Shown here piece after piece: positions 1-7,894 of a stretch of DNA of 64,000 nt. The notes under the pieces are model-generated. The model was not told the origin of the DNA. It worked only from the letters and a program-made list of their open reading frames with translations, and did no database searches. Source of the DNA: Comamonadaceae bacterium (GTDB taxonomy: Bacteria; Pseudomonadota; Gammaproteobacteria; Burkholderiales; Burkholderiaceae_C); NCBI GenBank assembly GCA_015999985.1, contig JAECRA010000018.1:1-64000 (forward strand). Reading direction: 5' to 3'. Within the stretch, counting starts at the first letter, position 1. The number at the start of each line of letters is the position of its first letter. Both the position numbers and the translations under genes were made by a program.

Positions 1-53
1 GCCAGAGCTGGTAGCTGCGCATCTGGCCCCCTTGCCAGGGGTGGAAGCCGGGT

Positions 54-824
54 TTAGATTCCCTTGAACACAGCCTTGCGCTTCTCTCGGAAGGCGCGTG
101 CGCCTTCTTGATGGTCTTCGCTCAGTACTGCCAGGGTCTGACCCCACATCTCTGCGGCCATATAGTTCTCGAGTGACGGTGCGCGCAGTTGCCGCATCAG
201 CTTTTTTCCGATGGAATACGCCAGAGTAGGTCCCTCTGCGAGTTCACGAGCGAAGGACATCGCCGACTCGTCCAGTTCGGCGTCAGGAACGACCCGGTTG
301 ACTAATCCACATGTCAATGCTTCGTTTGCGGGCATACGCCGCCCAGTCAGAACAAGGTTTTTTGTTCTCAGGACGCCAATGTTTTGAGTCAGCAGTTGCA
401 ACGCGCCACCGTCAGGTACCGCGCCGATATTCTTGAAGGATTGTGAGAAGTGCGCAGTGTCGGATGCTACGATCTGGTCGCACACCAAAGCCAAACTCCA
501 ACCGATGCCCGCGACCGCACCGCGTACGGAGGCGATGACCGGCTTATCCATAGCATCAATATCGAGGAGTAGCCGCTGCGACACCATGAGCCTCTCCTCA
601 AGTGACTTTGCAGAAAAAGCGCCCATTGTGCTGACGTCGCCGCCGGAACAAAAGGAACGCCCATTACCGGTAAGCACAATGGCACGTACGCCGTTGTCAC
701 TTGCGAGGCTCGAAAAAACCTCGATCAGAGCGGCCTTTATAGGTTCGTTGAGTGCATTGAGTTTTTCCGGGCGATTTAACTTGACGATTGCCACGCCATT
801 CTCGCGTTCCACTTGGAGTTCCAT
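54..824 (-). CDS. Enoyl-CoA hydratase/isomerase family protein (PaaG-like crotonase)
   Basis: A 256-residue crotonase-fold protein, cytosolic, expected to act on an acyl-CoA intermediate. The oxyanion-hole segments are visible as FCSGGD at 58-63 and GAVAGIGWSLALVCD at 102-116. The two glutamates that hydrate the double bond in classical enoyl-CoA hydratase align with Ser110 and Phe130, while Asp138 sits in VPDGG, as in PaaG-type isomerases. I therefore infer isomerase-type chemistry rather than simple hydration. It is the last gene visible in the minus-strand operon, 45 bp after the TetR gene; the operon may continue past the left edge of the window. The exact substrate cannot be read from the sequence. 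Confidence 0.85.
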   Translation of the reverse strand: MELQVERENGVAIVKLNRPEKLNALNEPIKAALIEVFSSLASDNGVRAIVLTGNGRSFCSGGDVSTMGAFSAKSLEERLMVSQRLLLDIDAMDKPVIASVRGAVAGIGWSLALVCDQIVASDTAHFSQSFKNIGAVPDGGALQLLTQNIGVLRTKNLVLTGRRMPANEALTCGLVNRVVPDAELDESAMSFARELAEGPTLAYSIGKKLMRQLRAPSLENYMAAEMWGQTLAVLSEDHQEGARAFREKRKAVFKGI

Positions 825-869
825 CTGAGGCCTTTTGGGAGAGATAACGGGGCAGTTCCGAGAGGCGTA

Positions 870-1523
870 TTAACTCGACGCGGCCAAGCCACTTAACAAG
901 AAGTCGGCCATGTCGTCAGCGATCTTTCTCTGGTGCTCTTCAGTTTCACCAGGGGCCGCTCGGTACCAGACCGTCATCCAGTTCAGAGCGCCGAGTAGAG
1001 GTTTTACTGCGAACTTGGGGTCGAAAGAGCGCAGGTCCCCGCACTGAATGCCCTCAGTGACGACATCGACAAAAATATTCTCGTATTGCTCTCGCATGAC
1101 AACCAGCGAGTGCAGCACTTCGCGCTGCTCGGCAGTCGTGCTACCTGCGAGATGCAGCTCCAAACCCTGAGCGGATGCACGCTGGAATGGCAAGCGCGTC
1201 ATGATGACCATCGCCTGGGCGCGGATCATGCGGCTCAACCGCTCCAACGGCTTTCCCTCGCTGTTGGCAATGCCGCTGACGGCATTGATGTTCATCAACA
1301 TGGCTTCGCGGTGCACCGCGAAAAACAGGTCGGACTTGCTCTCAAATTGGTAGTAAATACGGCCTTTTGTGCAGCCCAGAACGCCCGCCACTGTATTGAT
1401 TGAAGTGGCCGCAAAACCCTTTTGCATGAAGGCTTCGGCGGCGGCGTCCAGAATTTCGGCTCGGCCTTCTTCCTTGGACAGTGTGGTTCGCAATAAATCG
1501 AAGGGCGATGCAGCTTGTTCCAT
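870..1523 (-). CDS. TetR family transcriptional regulator of the catabolic operon
   Basis: A 217-residue TetR-type regulator. The N-terminal helix-turn-helix is clear at about residues 24-66, ending in the typical GRIYYQFESKSDLF recognition-helix and following segment. The C-terminal ligand domain has no residue that names a ligand. By family it should bind DNA as a dimer and release it when an inducer, often an acyl-CoA in beta-oxidation loci, is bound. It lies inside the operon, 9 bp after one crotonase gene and 45 bp before another. I infer autoregulation through the shared inverted repeats at 15694-15711 and 16691-16708, which are the best operator candidates in the region. No second regulator is present in the block. 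Confidence 0.88.
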   Translation of the reverse strand: MEQAASPFDLLRTTLSKEEGRAEILDAAAEAFMQKGFAATSINTVAGVLGCTKGRIYYQFESKSDLFFAVHREAMLMNINAVSGIANSEGKPLERLSRMIRAQAMVIMTRLPFQRASAQGLELHLAGSTTAEQREVLHSLVVMREQYENIFVDVVTEGIQCGDLRSFDPKFAVKPLLGALNWMTVWYRAAPGETEEHQRKIADDMADFLLSGLAASS

Positions 1524-1532
1524 AGCAGAAGA

Positions 1533-2354
1533 TTATCCTGCAACGGTCAACGCATTGACATCGAATCGGGCAGGCCGTTTCTCCAGGAAAGCATGGATGC
1601 CTTCACCGCATTCATCACCGTAAATACTTTCAACCACGAAGTCGCGCTCGGCATCCATCTGATCGCTGAGGCTACGGTGCTCAGCCGCATAGGTTAATGT
1701 CTTGACCCGACCAAAAGCGGCTGCGGGCCCCTGCGCCAGTACTGCGGCCCATGCCATGGCGTCTGATATTGCCTGCCCTTTTTCGGCGATTCGGTTGACG
1801 ATGCCGAGTTGCTGAAGGCGCGCAACTGGAAGCGACGAGGGGTCGAGCATCAGCTCCAAGGCCAATTGGTGCGGCAGTGCGCGCGAAAGCCAGTGCGTTG
1901 CACCGCAATCAGGAGACAATCCGATCCTAGTATGCGACATGAGCATCTTGGCGTCCTCTGCGGCAACCATCAAATCACAGGCCATTGCCAAGGCCATTCC
2001 CCCTCCAGCGGCAGCACCTTCCACCGCTGCGATGATAGGTTGGGGGCATTCACGCATCGCAAGGATCCAGGCGTGACATTGGTCAACATGCTCTGCCTGC
2101 AGGTGCTTCGGCTTGCCGCGCTGTTCCTGCATGCGTGTCAAGCTCCCTCCGCCACTGAAGTGGGCGCCGTCGCCGCATAACACGATGGCCCGGATGTCGG
2201 GGTTTCGGCGGAAGCTGCGAAAGAGTTCTAACCCTTGATCAAAAATTGTTCGTGTCAGCGCGTTGCGAGCACTGGGGTTGCTGATGGTCACGAGTGCAAC
2301 ATGTCCTTCCTGTTTCCAGGTAAGTGCGGAGGTGTTTGTGGTGGTCTGCGCCAT
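1533..2354 (-). CDS. Enoyl-CoA hydratase/isomerase family protein
   Basis: A 273-residue crotonase. The ATG at 2354 is preferred over an upstream in-frame ATG at 2459 because homology begins a few residues after MAQTTTNTSA and the longer form would run back into the SDR gene. Oxyanion-hole segments FSGGG (67-70) and AAGGGMALAMACD (115-127) are present. The hydratase glutamate positions align with Ala121 and His141, while Asp149 lies in LSPDCG, so this is probably an isomerase-like or otherwise specialised crotonase, as for the protein at 54-824. It sits between the SDR (28 bp) and TetR (9 bp) genes in the same operon. Specific substrate unknown. Confidence 0.83.
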   Translation of the reverse strand: MAQTTTNTSALTWKQEGHVALVTISNPSARNALTRTIFDQGLELFRSFRRNPDIRAIVLCGDGAHFSGGGSLTRMQEQRGKPKHLQAEHVDQCHAWILAMRECPQPIIAAVEGAAAGGGMALAMACDLMVAAEDAKMLMSHTRIGLSPDCGATHWLSRALPHQLALELMLDPSSLPVARLQQLGIVNRIAEKGQAISDAMAWAAVLAQGPAAAFGRVKTLTYAAEHRSLSDQMDAERDFVVESIYGDECGEGIHAFLEKRPARFDVNALTVAG

Positions 2355-2382
2355 GTTTTTCTGCTGTAAATTATTAAAAAAA

Positions 2383-3177
2383 TCAGCGCACGTTGCCGCT
2401 GTCGGCGCTGCGACGCAGCCCCCCGTAGCTCGACCAGGGTGTCGCGACGAGATAGCCAAGATCGACTGGAAGATTGATGCCAGTGATACCCGAAGCCAGG
2501 TCGCTGGTCAGGAAAGCCACGGCGGCTGCTATTTCTTCGGGTTGCACCAAACGCCCGATGGCCGAACCAGCCACCATATCGTGCGGGCTGAGGTTCTTGG
2601 AGGCAATCCCTTTCTCGAGCGCAGGCGTAAGGGTAAAGCCGGGAGAAACGGCGTTCACGCGCACGCCCTGCGGGCCCCATTCGGCTGCCAGGCACTCGGT
2701 CAAGTGGATGACGGCAGCCTTCGCAGGCCCGTAGCTATGCAGGGGTGCAGAACGCATACCAGCCACCGATGCAATGTTGACAATGGTGCCTCGACCCCGG
2801 GCTGCCATGAGTGGCCCGAGGACCGCACAGCACAGATAGGTGCCCCGTAGGTCAACGTGCATAACCAGGTCCCATTCCTTCATGGAGAGCTCCCCTGGAG
2901 GCAGCGTGCGCTGAAGAATGCCGGCACAGTTGACGAGAGCGTCCACGGGGCCGTCTCTTTCAGCGGCATCCACGGCCTGCTTTACCTGGTGTTCATCGCT
3001 GATATCCAGGTGTAATGCGCTGCTACCGACGATTTCTTCGGCGACGCCTTGGGCCGCCTCCAGTTGCTTGTCCGCAATGATGACCTTGCCACCACGTGCA
3101 GCGAAAAACTGGGCGCACGCTTTTCCTATGCCACTGGCTCCGCCTGTGACGATGATGGTTTTGCCGTTAAATTTCAT
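2383..3177 (-). CDS. SDR family NAD(P)-dependent oxidoreductase
   Basis: A 264-residue classical short-chain dehydrogenase. The dinucleotide-binding motif TGGASGIG is at 11-18, NCAG at 83-86, catalytic Ser137 and the Y149-xxx-K153 pair (SYGPAK). The start at 3177 is fixed by an ATGA overlap with the stop of the monooxygenase gene, which implies translational coupling. It should oxidise or reduce a hydroxy/keto group on an intermediate. Asp36 after the second strand (IIAD) suggests a preference for NAD(H), as is known for the family. In this operon the natural guess is alcohol oxidation to the ketone used by the neighbouring monooxygenase, or a hydroxyacyl-CoA dehydrogenase step. Confidence 0.88.
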   Translation of the reverse strand: MKFNGKTIIVTGGASGIGKACAQFFAARGGKVIIADKQLEAAQGVAEEIVGSSALHLDISDEHQVKQAVDAAERDGPVDALVNCAGILQRTLPPGELSMKEWDLVMHVDLRGTYLCCAVLGPLMAARGRGTIVNIASVAGMRSAPLHSYGPAKAAVIHLTECLAAEWGPQGVRVNAVSPGFTLTPALEKGIASKNLSPHDMVAGSAIGRLVQPEEIAAAVAFLTSDLASGITGINLPVDLGYLVATPWSSYGGLRRSADSGNVR

Positions 3178-5078
3178 GCGGGCGTGAGGTGGTAGTCGTT
3201 CAGGGCGGCATCGTGGGTCATTCGCCAGTAGTTGACGAGCGTCCAAGGCATGGGTGCAAATACCCGTCCCTTTGCATTTCGGTACCAGTTGTTCATCCCG
3301 CGGTGTGACCACACCAGTTCGTTGTGCTCCGAGTCAACCCGCTCGATGTAATCGTCATGAACCTCGCGGCGTACCTCGATGGCGCTTATTCCCGTTTCCA
3401 GCATTTGCACGAGGCAACTGGTGACGTAGCGGGTCTGGCACTCAGCCTGAAATATGATGCTGCCACCGTGCGCCAGGTTGGTGTTGGGGCCGAACAAGCA
3501 GAAGAAATTGGGGAAATTCGGCGCCGTGATGCCTAGGTACGCGCGCGGATCGTCGTCGCCCCAGACATCGGACAGCAGTAGCCCACCGCGACCGCGTACT
3601 TGCATGGGGTGCAGAAATTTGCCGACCTCGAAGCCCGTGGCATAAATCAACACGTCGAACGGCCGAGACTCGCCGTCGGACGCAACGATGTTCTGGCCTT
3701 CGATATGGGTGACTCCAGTTGAGGCTAACTCTACGTTCGGCCGTTTAAGCGTGCGATACCAATGGTTGTCGATCAGGATGCGCTTTCCGTACGGTGGGTA
3801 GTCCGGCAGGACCTTGGGCACCAGGTCTGGGCGTCCCTCCAGCTCCTTCATCAAGTGCTCCGTGAGTTGCTCGCGGTGCTTGTCGTTGTGACGGTTCATG
3901 GCGCGCTCTGGATGCGGCCAGGCAGGGTCGCGCCGAAGGCTTCTGAGCAAACCGTCGCCGTAGCGCCACAGCAGGCCGAATCGGTACCAACGGAAGTAAT
4001 AGGGTACGTGCTCTAACAACCACTTGGTCTCTGGAGTGACTTTGCGGTGGTAGTCGACCGCCGGCTTGACCCATTGCGGAGAGCGCTGGAAAACCGTGAG
4101 ATGCCCCGCTGCTTCGGCGACGGTCGGCAGGAATTGCATGGCACTGGCGCCAGTGCCCAACACCGCTACGCGTTTACCGTGGAGGTCGATGTCATGACGC
4201 CAATGCGCCGAGTGAAACGCCTGTCCGGTGAATGTTTCTATCCCTGGGATTGCCGGCGTCTTAGGGCGGTTCAATTGTCCTACCGCCGAGATAATGGCAT
4301 TCGCTTGTTCGGTGACCTTGCTCCCGTCGGACTTCCGGATGACGGCACTCCAGGAGCGACTGCTCTCGTCCCAGGTGAGTGACTCCACTTCGGTGTCAAA
4401 GCGAATGCGCTCCAACACTTTCTTGCGCGCAGCGACTCCATGCACGTAAGCCTGAACTTCAGCAGATTTCGAAAAATAGCTCGACCAGCGAAAGTTAGGC
4501 TCGAACGAGTAAGAGTAGAAGTGGTTGGGCGTATCAACACCTGCATCCGGATAGGTGTTCTCGTACCAAGTGCCTCCCACTTGGGAGTTTTTTTCCACTA
4601 GAGTCCAAGCGATACCGAGTTCATCAAGCTTGATGGCGGCGCAGATCCCTGACACGCCGGCCCCGATGATCATCACGTTAAATTGCGAAGCTGCCGCGGG
4701 TTTGCCGTTCGTCCAAGGTACGCTTCGATCACTGAAGTGCATTTCCTCCATCATCATGGGCACATACTCAGGTGCGATGTCCTCCGCGACATTGACTCGC
4801 ATCATTCGCAGAAAGCGCTCGGCGGACGGCATCGGTGGCAGCACTCGTTCGCCGCGTTCGATTTCACCCAATACCTTCTCAGCGGCTTGGCGTACAACTT
4901 GTTGTGTGTTCTCGGGGAGGCCGCCAGATTCGTCGGCGAACAAATTGGTATCACGCCGCGGTCGGAAGGGCTCTTCCAGCCAGCGGTCATCCTCTGTGAT
5001 CTGAGCCAAGCACATGACAAGTGCAGGTATGGACGCGTGCTGCAGCATCTCGTGCAGCGTAGCTTTGGAATCAGTCAT
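3174..5078 (-). CDS. Flavin-containing Baeyer-Villiger-type monooxygenase (HAPMO-like)
   Basis: A 634-residue NAD(P)H/FAD monooxygenase. The FAD motif GAGVSG is at 139-144, the type I Baeyer-Villiger fingerprint FxGxxxHxxxW is complete at 283-293 (FTGQAFHSAHW), and the NADPH motif GTGASA is at 308-313. The roughly 130-residue helical N-terminal extension before the first Rossmann motif resembles 4-hydroxyacetophenone monooxygenase, which is about the same length (family knowledge). Type I enzymes insert oxygen next to a carbonyl to give an ester or lactone. The gene overlaps the AMP-ligase gene by 8 bp upstream and the SDR by 4 bp downstream. The ketone substrate is unknown; no esterase or lactonase is seen in the visible operon. 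Confidence 0.85.
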   Translation of the reverse strand: MTDSKATLHEMLQHASIPALVMCLAQITEDDRWLEEPFRPRRDTNLFADESGGLPENTQQVVRQAAEKVLGEIERGERVLPPMPSAERFLRMMRVNVAEDIAPEYVPMMMEEMHFSDRSVPWTNGKPAAASQFNVMIIGAGVSGICAAIKLDELGIAWTLVEKNSQVGGTWYENTYPDAGVDTPNHFYSYSFEPNFRWSSYFSKSAEVQAYVHGVAARKKVLERIRFDTEVESLTWDESSRSWSAVIRKSDGSKVTEQANAIISAVGQLNRPKTPAIPGIETFTGQAFHSAHWRHDIDLHGKRVAVLGTGASAMQFLPTVAEAAGHLTVFQRSPQWVKPAVDYHRKVTPETKWLLEHVPYYFRWYRFGLLWRYGDGLLRSLRRDPAWPHPERAMNRHNDKHREQLTEHLMKELEGRPDLVPKVLPDYPPYGKRILIDNHWYRTLKRPNVELASTGVTHIEGQNIVASDGESRPFDVLIYATGFEVGKFLHPMQVRGRGGLLLSDVWGDDDPRAYLGITAPNFPNFFCLFGPNTNLAHGGSIIFQAECQTRYVTSCLVQMLETGISAIEVRREVHDDYIERVDSEHNELVWSHRGMNNWYRNAKGRVFAPMPWTLVNYWRMTHDAALNDYHLTPA

Positions 5079-6705
5079 GTTGCTGGGCTCCCCGCTGTTC
5101 AGACATAAGCATGGTTCTCAGTTCCCCTTTTTGAATTTTTCCGGTTGCCGTCTGAGGCATAACACCGATGTAGTGCACAGCTACCGGCAGCTTGAATTTC
5201 GCCAGGTGTTGTTCGCAATGAGCCTGTATTTCTTGCAAGGAGAGTTGACGTGCGCCTTCATGGGCCACGAGGCACGCCTGAACTTCCTCTCCGAAAACCT
5301 CGTTATTGATGCCAATCACGGCCGCTGCAGCGATGTCGGGGTGCATCGTCAGGACCTGCTCTATTTCGGTTGAGTAGATGTTCTCGCCGCCCCGGATGAT
5401 CATGTCTTTCTTGCGGTCGACAAGAAACACGTAGCCCTCGTCGTCGCGATAGCCCAGATCGCCTGTGTGCAGCCAGCCGCCGCGCAAGGCTTCGGCAGTT
5501 GCATCAGGCCGCCCCAGATAGTGGCGCATGACGTTCGGCCCGCGTGTCACCAGTTCTCCTACTTCGCCCGGTGGGAGCTCCTGATCTGCTGAATCGACGA
5601 TGCGGATTTCGGTGCCGGGAATGGCGATCCCTACTGACCCGGCCTTCGCGAAGGCGTGCTCGCTGGGTAGGGTGAGGGTGGTACCGCAGCATTCTGTTTG
5701 CCCCATGCCGTGCACCAGGGCGGCATTAGGAAACATTTCCTGGACAGCCTTGAGCCGATGCGCCGGCATAGGCGCGGCGCCAAACACGACCTTCGTCACG
5801 CATGACAGGTCGTGCTCCGTCCGCCGGGGGGACTGCAGCATCATCAGCAACATGGACGGGACCGCGAAAAAGTAGGTCGTTTTGTGGCGCTCGATCAACC
5901 CGAAAATCTTGTCGACCTTGAAAGTGTCGATAACAAGCGTGCCACCAGCGCATAGCGACGGAAGGAAAACCGTGTGGTTCGCGATGTGGAACAGGGGCGT
6001 CGTTGCGAGGTTGACGACCCATTCCTGCCAGTACTCCCAGCCCAGCAGTCCCTGCAGCGCGCCGGCAATAAGGCTGCGGTGGGTATGGACTACCCCCTTG
6101 GGTTGACCAGTGGTGCCCGACGTGTAGTAGATCGCCGCGTCCGCTGTCAGAGGGACGTCAGTGTTCTGAAGGTCGGAAGGGCGTGGCGTTGGTTGTGTGG
6201 TGGGAGTAACAAGTGCCACCTCGCAGCGGTCTCCCAGGTCCTGGACCAGTGCGTCGAGCGTTGCTGAAAACTTTTTCTCGCTGAGCAGCAGGGAAGATCC
6301 CGAGTCGGCGAGCATAAAGGAAAGTTCTCGTGTCGTGAGCTTGATGTTCAATGGGACTGCCACGGCGCCCATTGCCAGAATGGCGAGATACCAGATCACA
6401 TAGAGATCGCTGTTATCAAGTAGCAAGGCGACTCTGTCCCCCTTGTCAACGCCATGAGTGGCTCGCAGATGGTCTGAAACACCCGCTATCGCCTGCACCA
6501 GTTCGCGATAGCTGTAATAGCGTCCGTCATACGCCAGTGCGATCTTGTCCGGAAGACGCAGGGCGGTGCGTGCCAGGAAGCTGGTGAAGGTGAGGCAGTC
6601 GTGTCGCCCGAGCTGCTGCTCCATGTGTGCGCAAAACGCTGCCACGCTTTCACGCTGGATGAGCTGAGGCGCAGCCTGGTGCACGGGAAGACGTGTGCTA
6701 GTCAT
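5071..6705 (-). CDS. AMP-forming acyl-CoA synthetase (fatty-acid/aryl-CoA ligase)
   Basis: A 544-residue member of the ANL superfamily that should activate a carboxylic acid to its CoA thioester through an acyl-adenylate. The P-loop-like A3 motif YYTSGTTGQPKG is at 193-204. GWLHTGDLGY, the hinge segment KKDMIIRGGENIYSTEIE and a C-terminal ATGKIQKGELR with the catalytic lysine follow in the usual order. The ATG at 6705 is chosen because it leaves a 4-bp gap after the upstream dehydrogenase; an in-frame ATG at 6747 would overlap that gene. It is one of two ligases of different chemistry in this operon, so two acids (for example the primary substrate and a ring- or ester-derived acid) may need activation. 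Confidence 0.88.
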   Translation of the reverse strand: MTSTRLPVHQAAPQLIQRESVAAFCAHMEQQLGRHDCLTFTSFLARTALRLPDKIALAYDGRYYSYRELVQAIAGVSDHLRATHGVDKGDRVALLLDNSDLYVIWYLAILAMGAVAVPLNIKLTTRELSFMLADSGSSLLLSEKKFSATLDALVQDLGDRCEVALVTPTTQPTPRPSDLQNTDVPLTADAAIYYTSGTTGQPKGVVHTHRSLIAGALQGLLGWEYWQEWVVNLATTPLFHIANHTVFLPSLCAGGTLVIDTFKVDKIFGLIERHKTTYFFAVPSMLLMMLQSPRRTEHDLSCVTKVVFGAAPMPAHRLKAVQEMFPNAALVHGMGQTECCGTTLTLPSEHAFAKAGSVGIAIPGTEIRIVDSADQELPPGEVGELVTRGPNVMRHYLGRPDATAEALRGGWLHTGDLGYRDDEGYVFLVDRKKDMIIRGGENIYSTEIEQVLTMHPDIAAAAVIGINNEVFGEEVQACLVAHEGARQLSLQEIQAHCEQHLAKFKLPVAVHYIGVMPQTATGKIQKGELRTMLMSEQRGAQQHD

Positions 6706-6709
6706 GAGA

Positions 6710-7876
6710 CTAATAGGACCTGGGGAGGCCCAGCACCTTCTCGGCAACGAAGCACTTGATGAGCTGCGGACTGACAGGCGCGAGACGAAAGAGCATGACT
6801 TCGCGCATCAGGCGCTCAACATGGAACTCTTTGGCGTACCCGTAGCCCCCATGCGTGAAAACGGCAGTCTGAGCGGCTTCGAATCCGGCTTCGGCGCACA
6901 TGAACTTCGCTGTGTTGGCTTCCGCGCCGCAGGGCTGACCTTGGTCGTACAGGGTCGCTGCCTTCAACATCATGAGATTGGCGGTCTCCAGTTTCATCCA
7001 AGCTTCTGCCAGAGGATGCTGAACACCTTGATTCTGACCGATGGGTCGATCGAAAACGATACGATCCTTTGCGTACTTGGTGGCGCGCTGAAGAGCATTG
7101 CGACCAAGGCCGATGGCCTCGGCAGCGATAAGAACTCGCTCAGGGTTTAGTCCATGAAGGATGTATTCGAATCCTTTACCTTCCTCGCCAATGCGGTCCT
7201 CTACCGGGATCCGCAGTCCGTCGATGAACAGTTGGTTGGCGTCGATGGAGCCACGCGACATCTTCTCGATGCGGCGAATCTCCACTTTGCTGCGGTCCAG
7301 ATCCGTATAAAAAAGCGTGAGTCCGAGCGTCGACTTGCTGACTTCATGAGGCTCCTGCGTTCGGGCCAGAAGCAGGATCTTGTTCGCGACCTGGGCGGAG
7401 CTGGTCCATACCTTCTCGCCATGGACCACGTACTCGTTTCCTTCACGCACGGCTTTTGTTTTGAGCTTCAGCGTGTTTGAACCGCTATTTGGCTCGGTGA
7501 TCGAGAAACAGGCTCGATCCGATCCTGCGATCAAGGGGGGAAGGAATCTTCGCTTTTGCGCTTCGTTTCCGAATACCACGACCGGATTCAGGCCGAAAAT
7601 ATTAAGGTGAATGGAAGATGCTCCTTGTCCACCAGCGCTTGATTCGCAAACGGCCTGCACCATGAGCGCCGCCTCCGTGATGCCCAAGCCTGCGCCACCG
7701 TACTCCTGGGGCATCGCGATACCCAGCCAGCCGGCATCGGCGAATACTTTGTGAAAGTCGAGCGGGTAGTCGCACTCGGCATCTTTTTTTAGCCAGTAGT
7801 CGTCGGAGAACTGGGCGCTCAACTTGAAGATCGCATCGCGTATAGCGTGGTGTTCGGGAGTCAGTGAGAAATCCAT
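6710..7876 (-). CDS. Acyl-CoA dehydrogenase
   Basis: A 388-residue FAD-dependent acyl-CoA dehydrogenase introducing an alpha-beta double bond. The N-terminal helical domain begins MDFSLTPEHHAIRD. The middle beta domain contains CFSITEPNSGSN, contacting flavin and substrate, and the C-terminal domain has GGYGYAKEFHVERLMRE. The tail LFRLAPVSPQLI followed by VLGLPRSY belongs to the subgroup with a RLAPIS-like end, where the usual EGTxEI glutamate is not found in place. Whether the base lies elsewhere cannot be decided here. It lies 18 bp after the ADP-forming ligase and 4 bp before the AMP-forming ligase gene. A second, diverged dehydrogenase opens the operon at 15625. Confidence 0.88.
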   Translation of the reverse strand: MDFSLTPEHHAIRDAIFKLSAQFSDDYWLKKDAECDYPLDFHKVFADAGWLGIAMPQEYGGAGLGITEAALMVQAVCESSAGGQGASSIHLNIFGLNPVVVFGNEAQKRRFLPPLIAGSDRACFSITEPNSGSNTLKLKTKAVREGNEYVVHGEKVWTSSAQVANKILLLARTQEPHEVSKSTLGLTLFYTDLDRSKVEIRRIEKMSRGSIDANQLFIDGLRIPVEDRIGEEGKGFEYILHGLNPERVLIAAEAIGLGRNALQRATKYAKDRIVFDRPIGQNQGVQHPLAEAWMKLETANLMMLKAATLYDQGQPCGAEANTAKFMCAEAGFEAAQTAVFTHGGYGYAKEFHVERLMREVMLFRLAPVSPQLIKCFVAEKVLGLPRSY

Positions 7877-7894
7877 AATTTTTCTAGTAGTGTT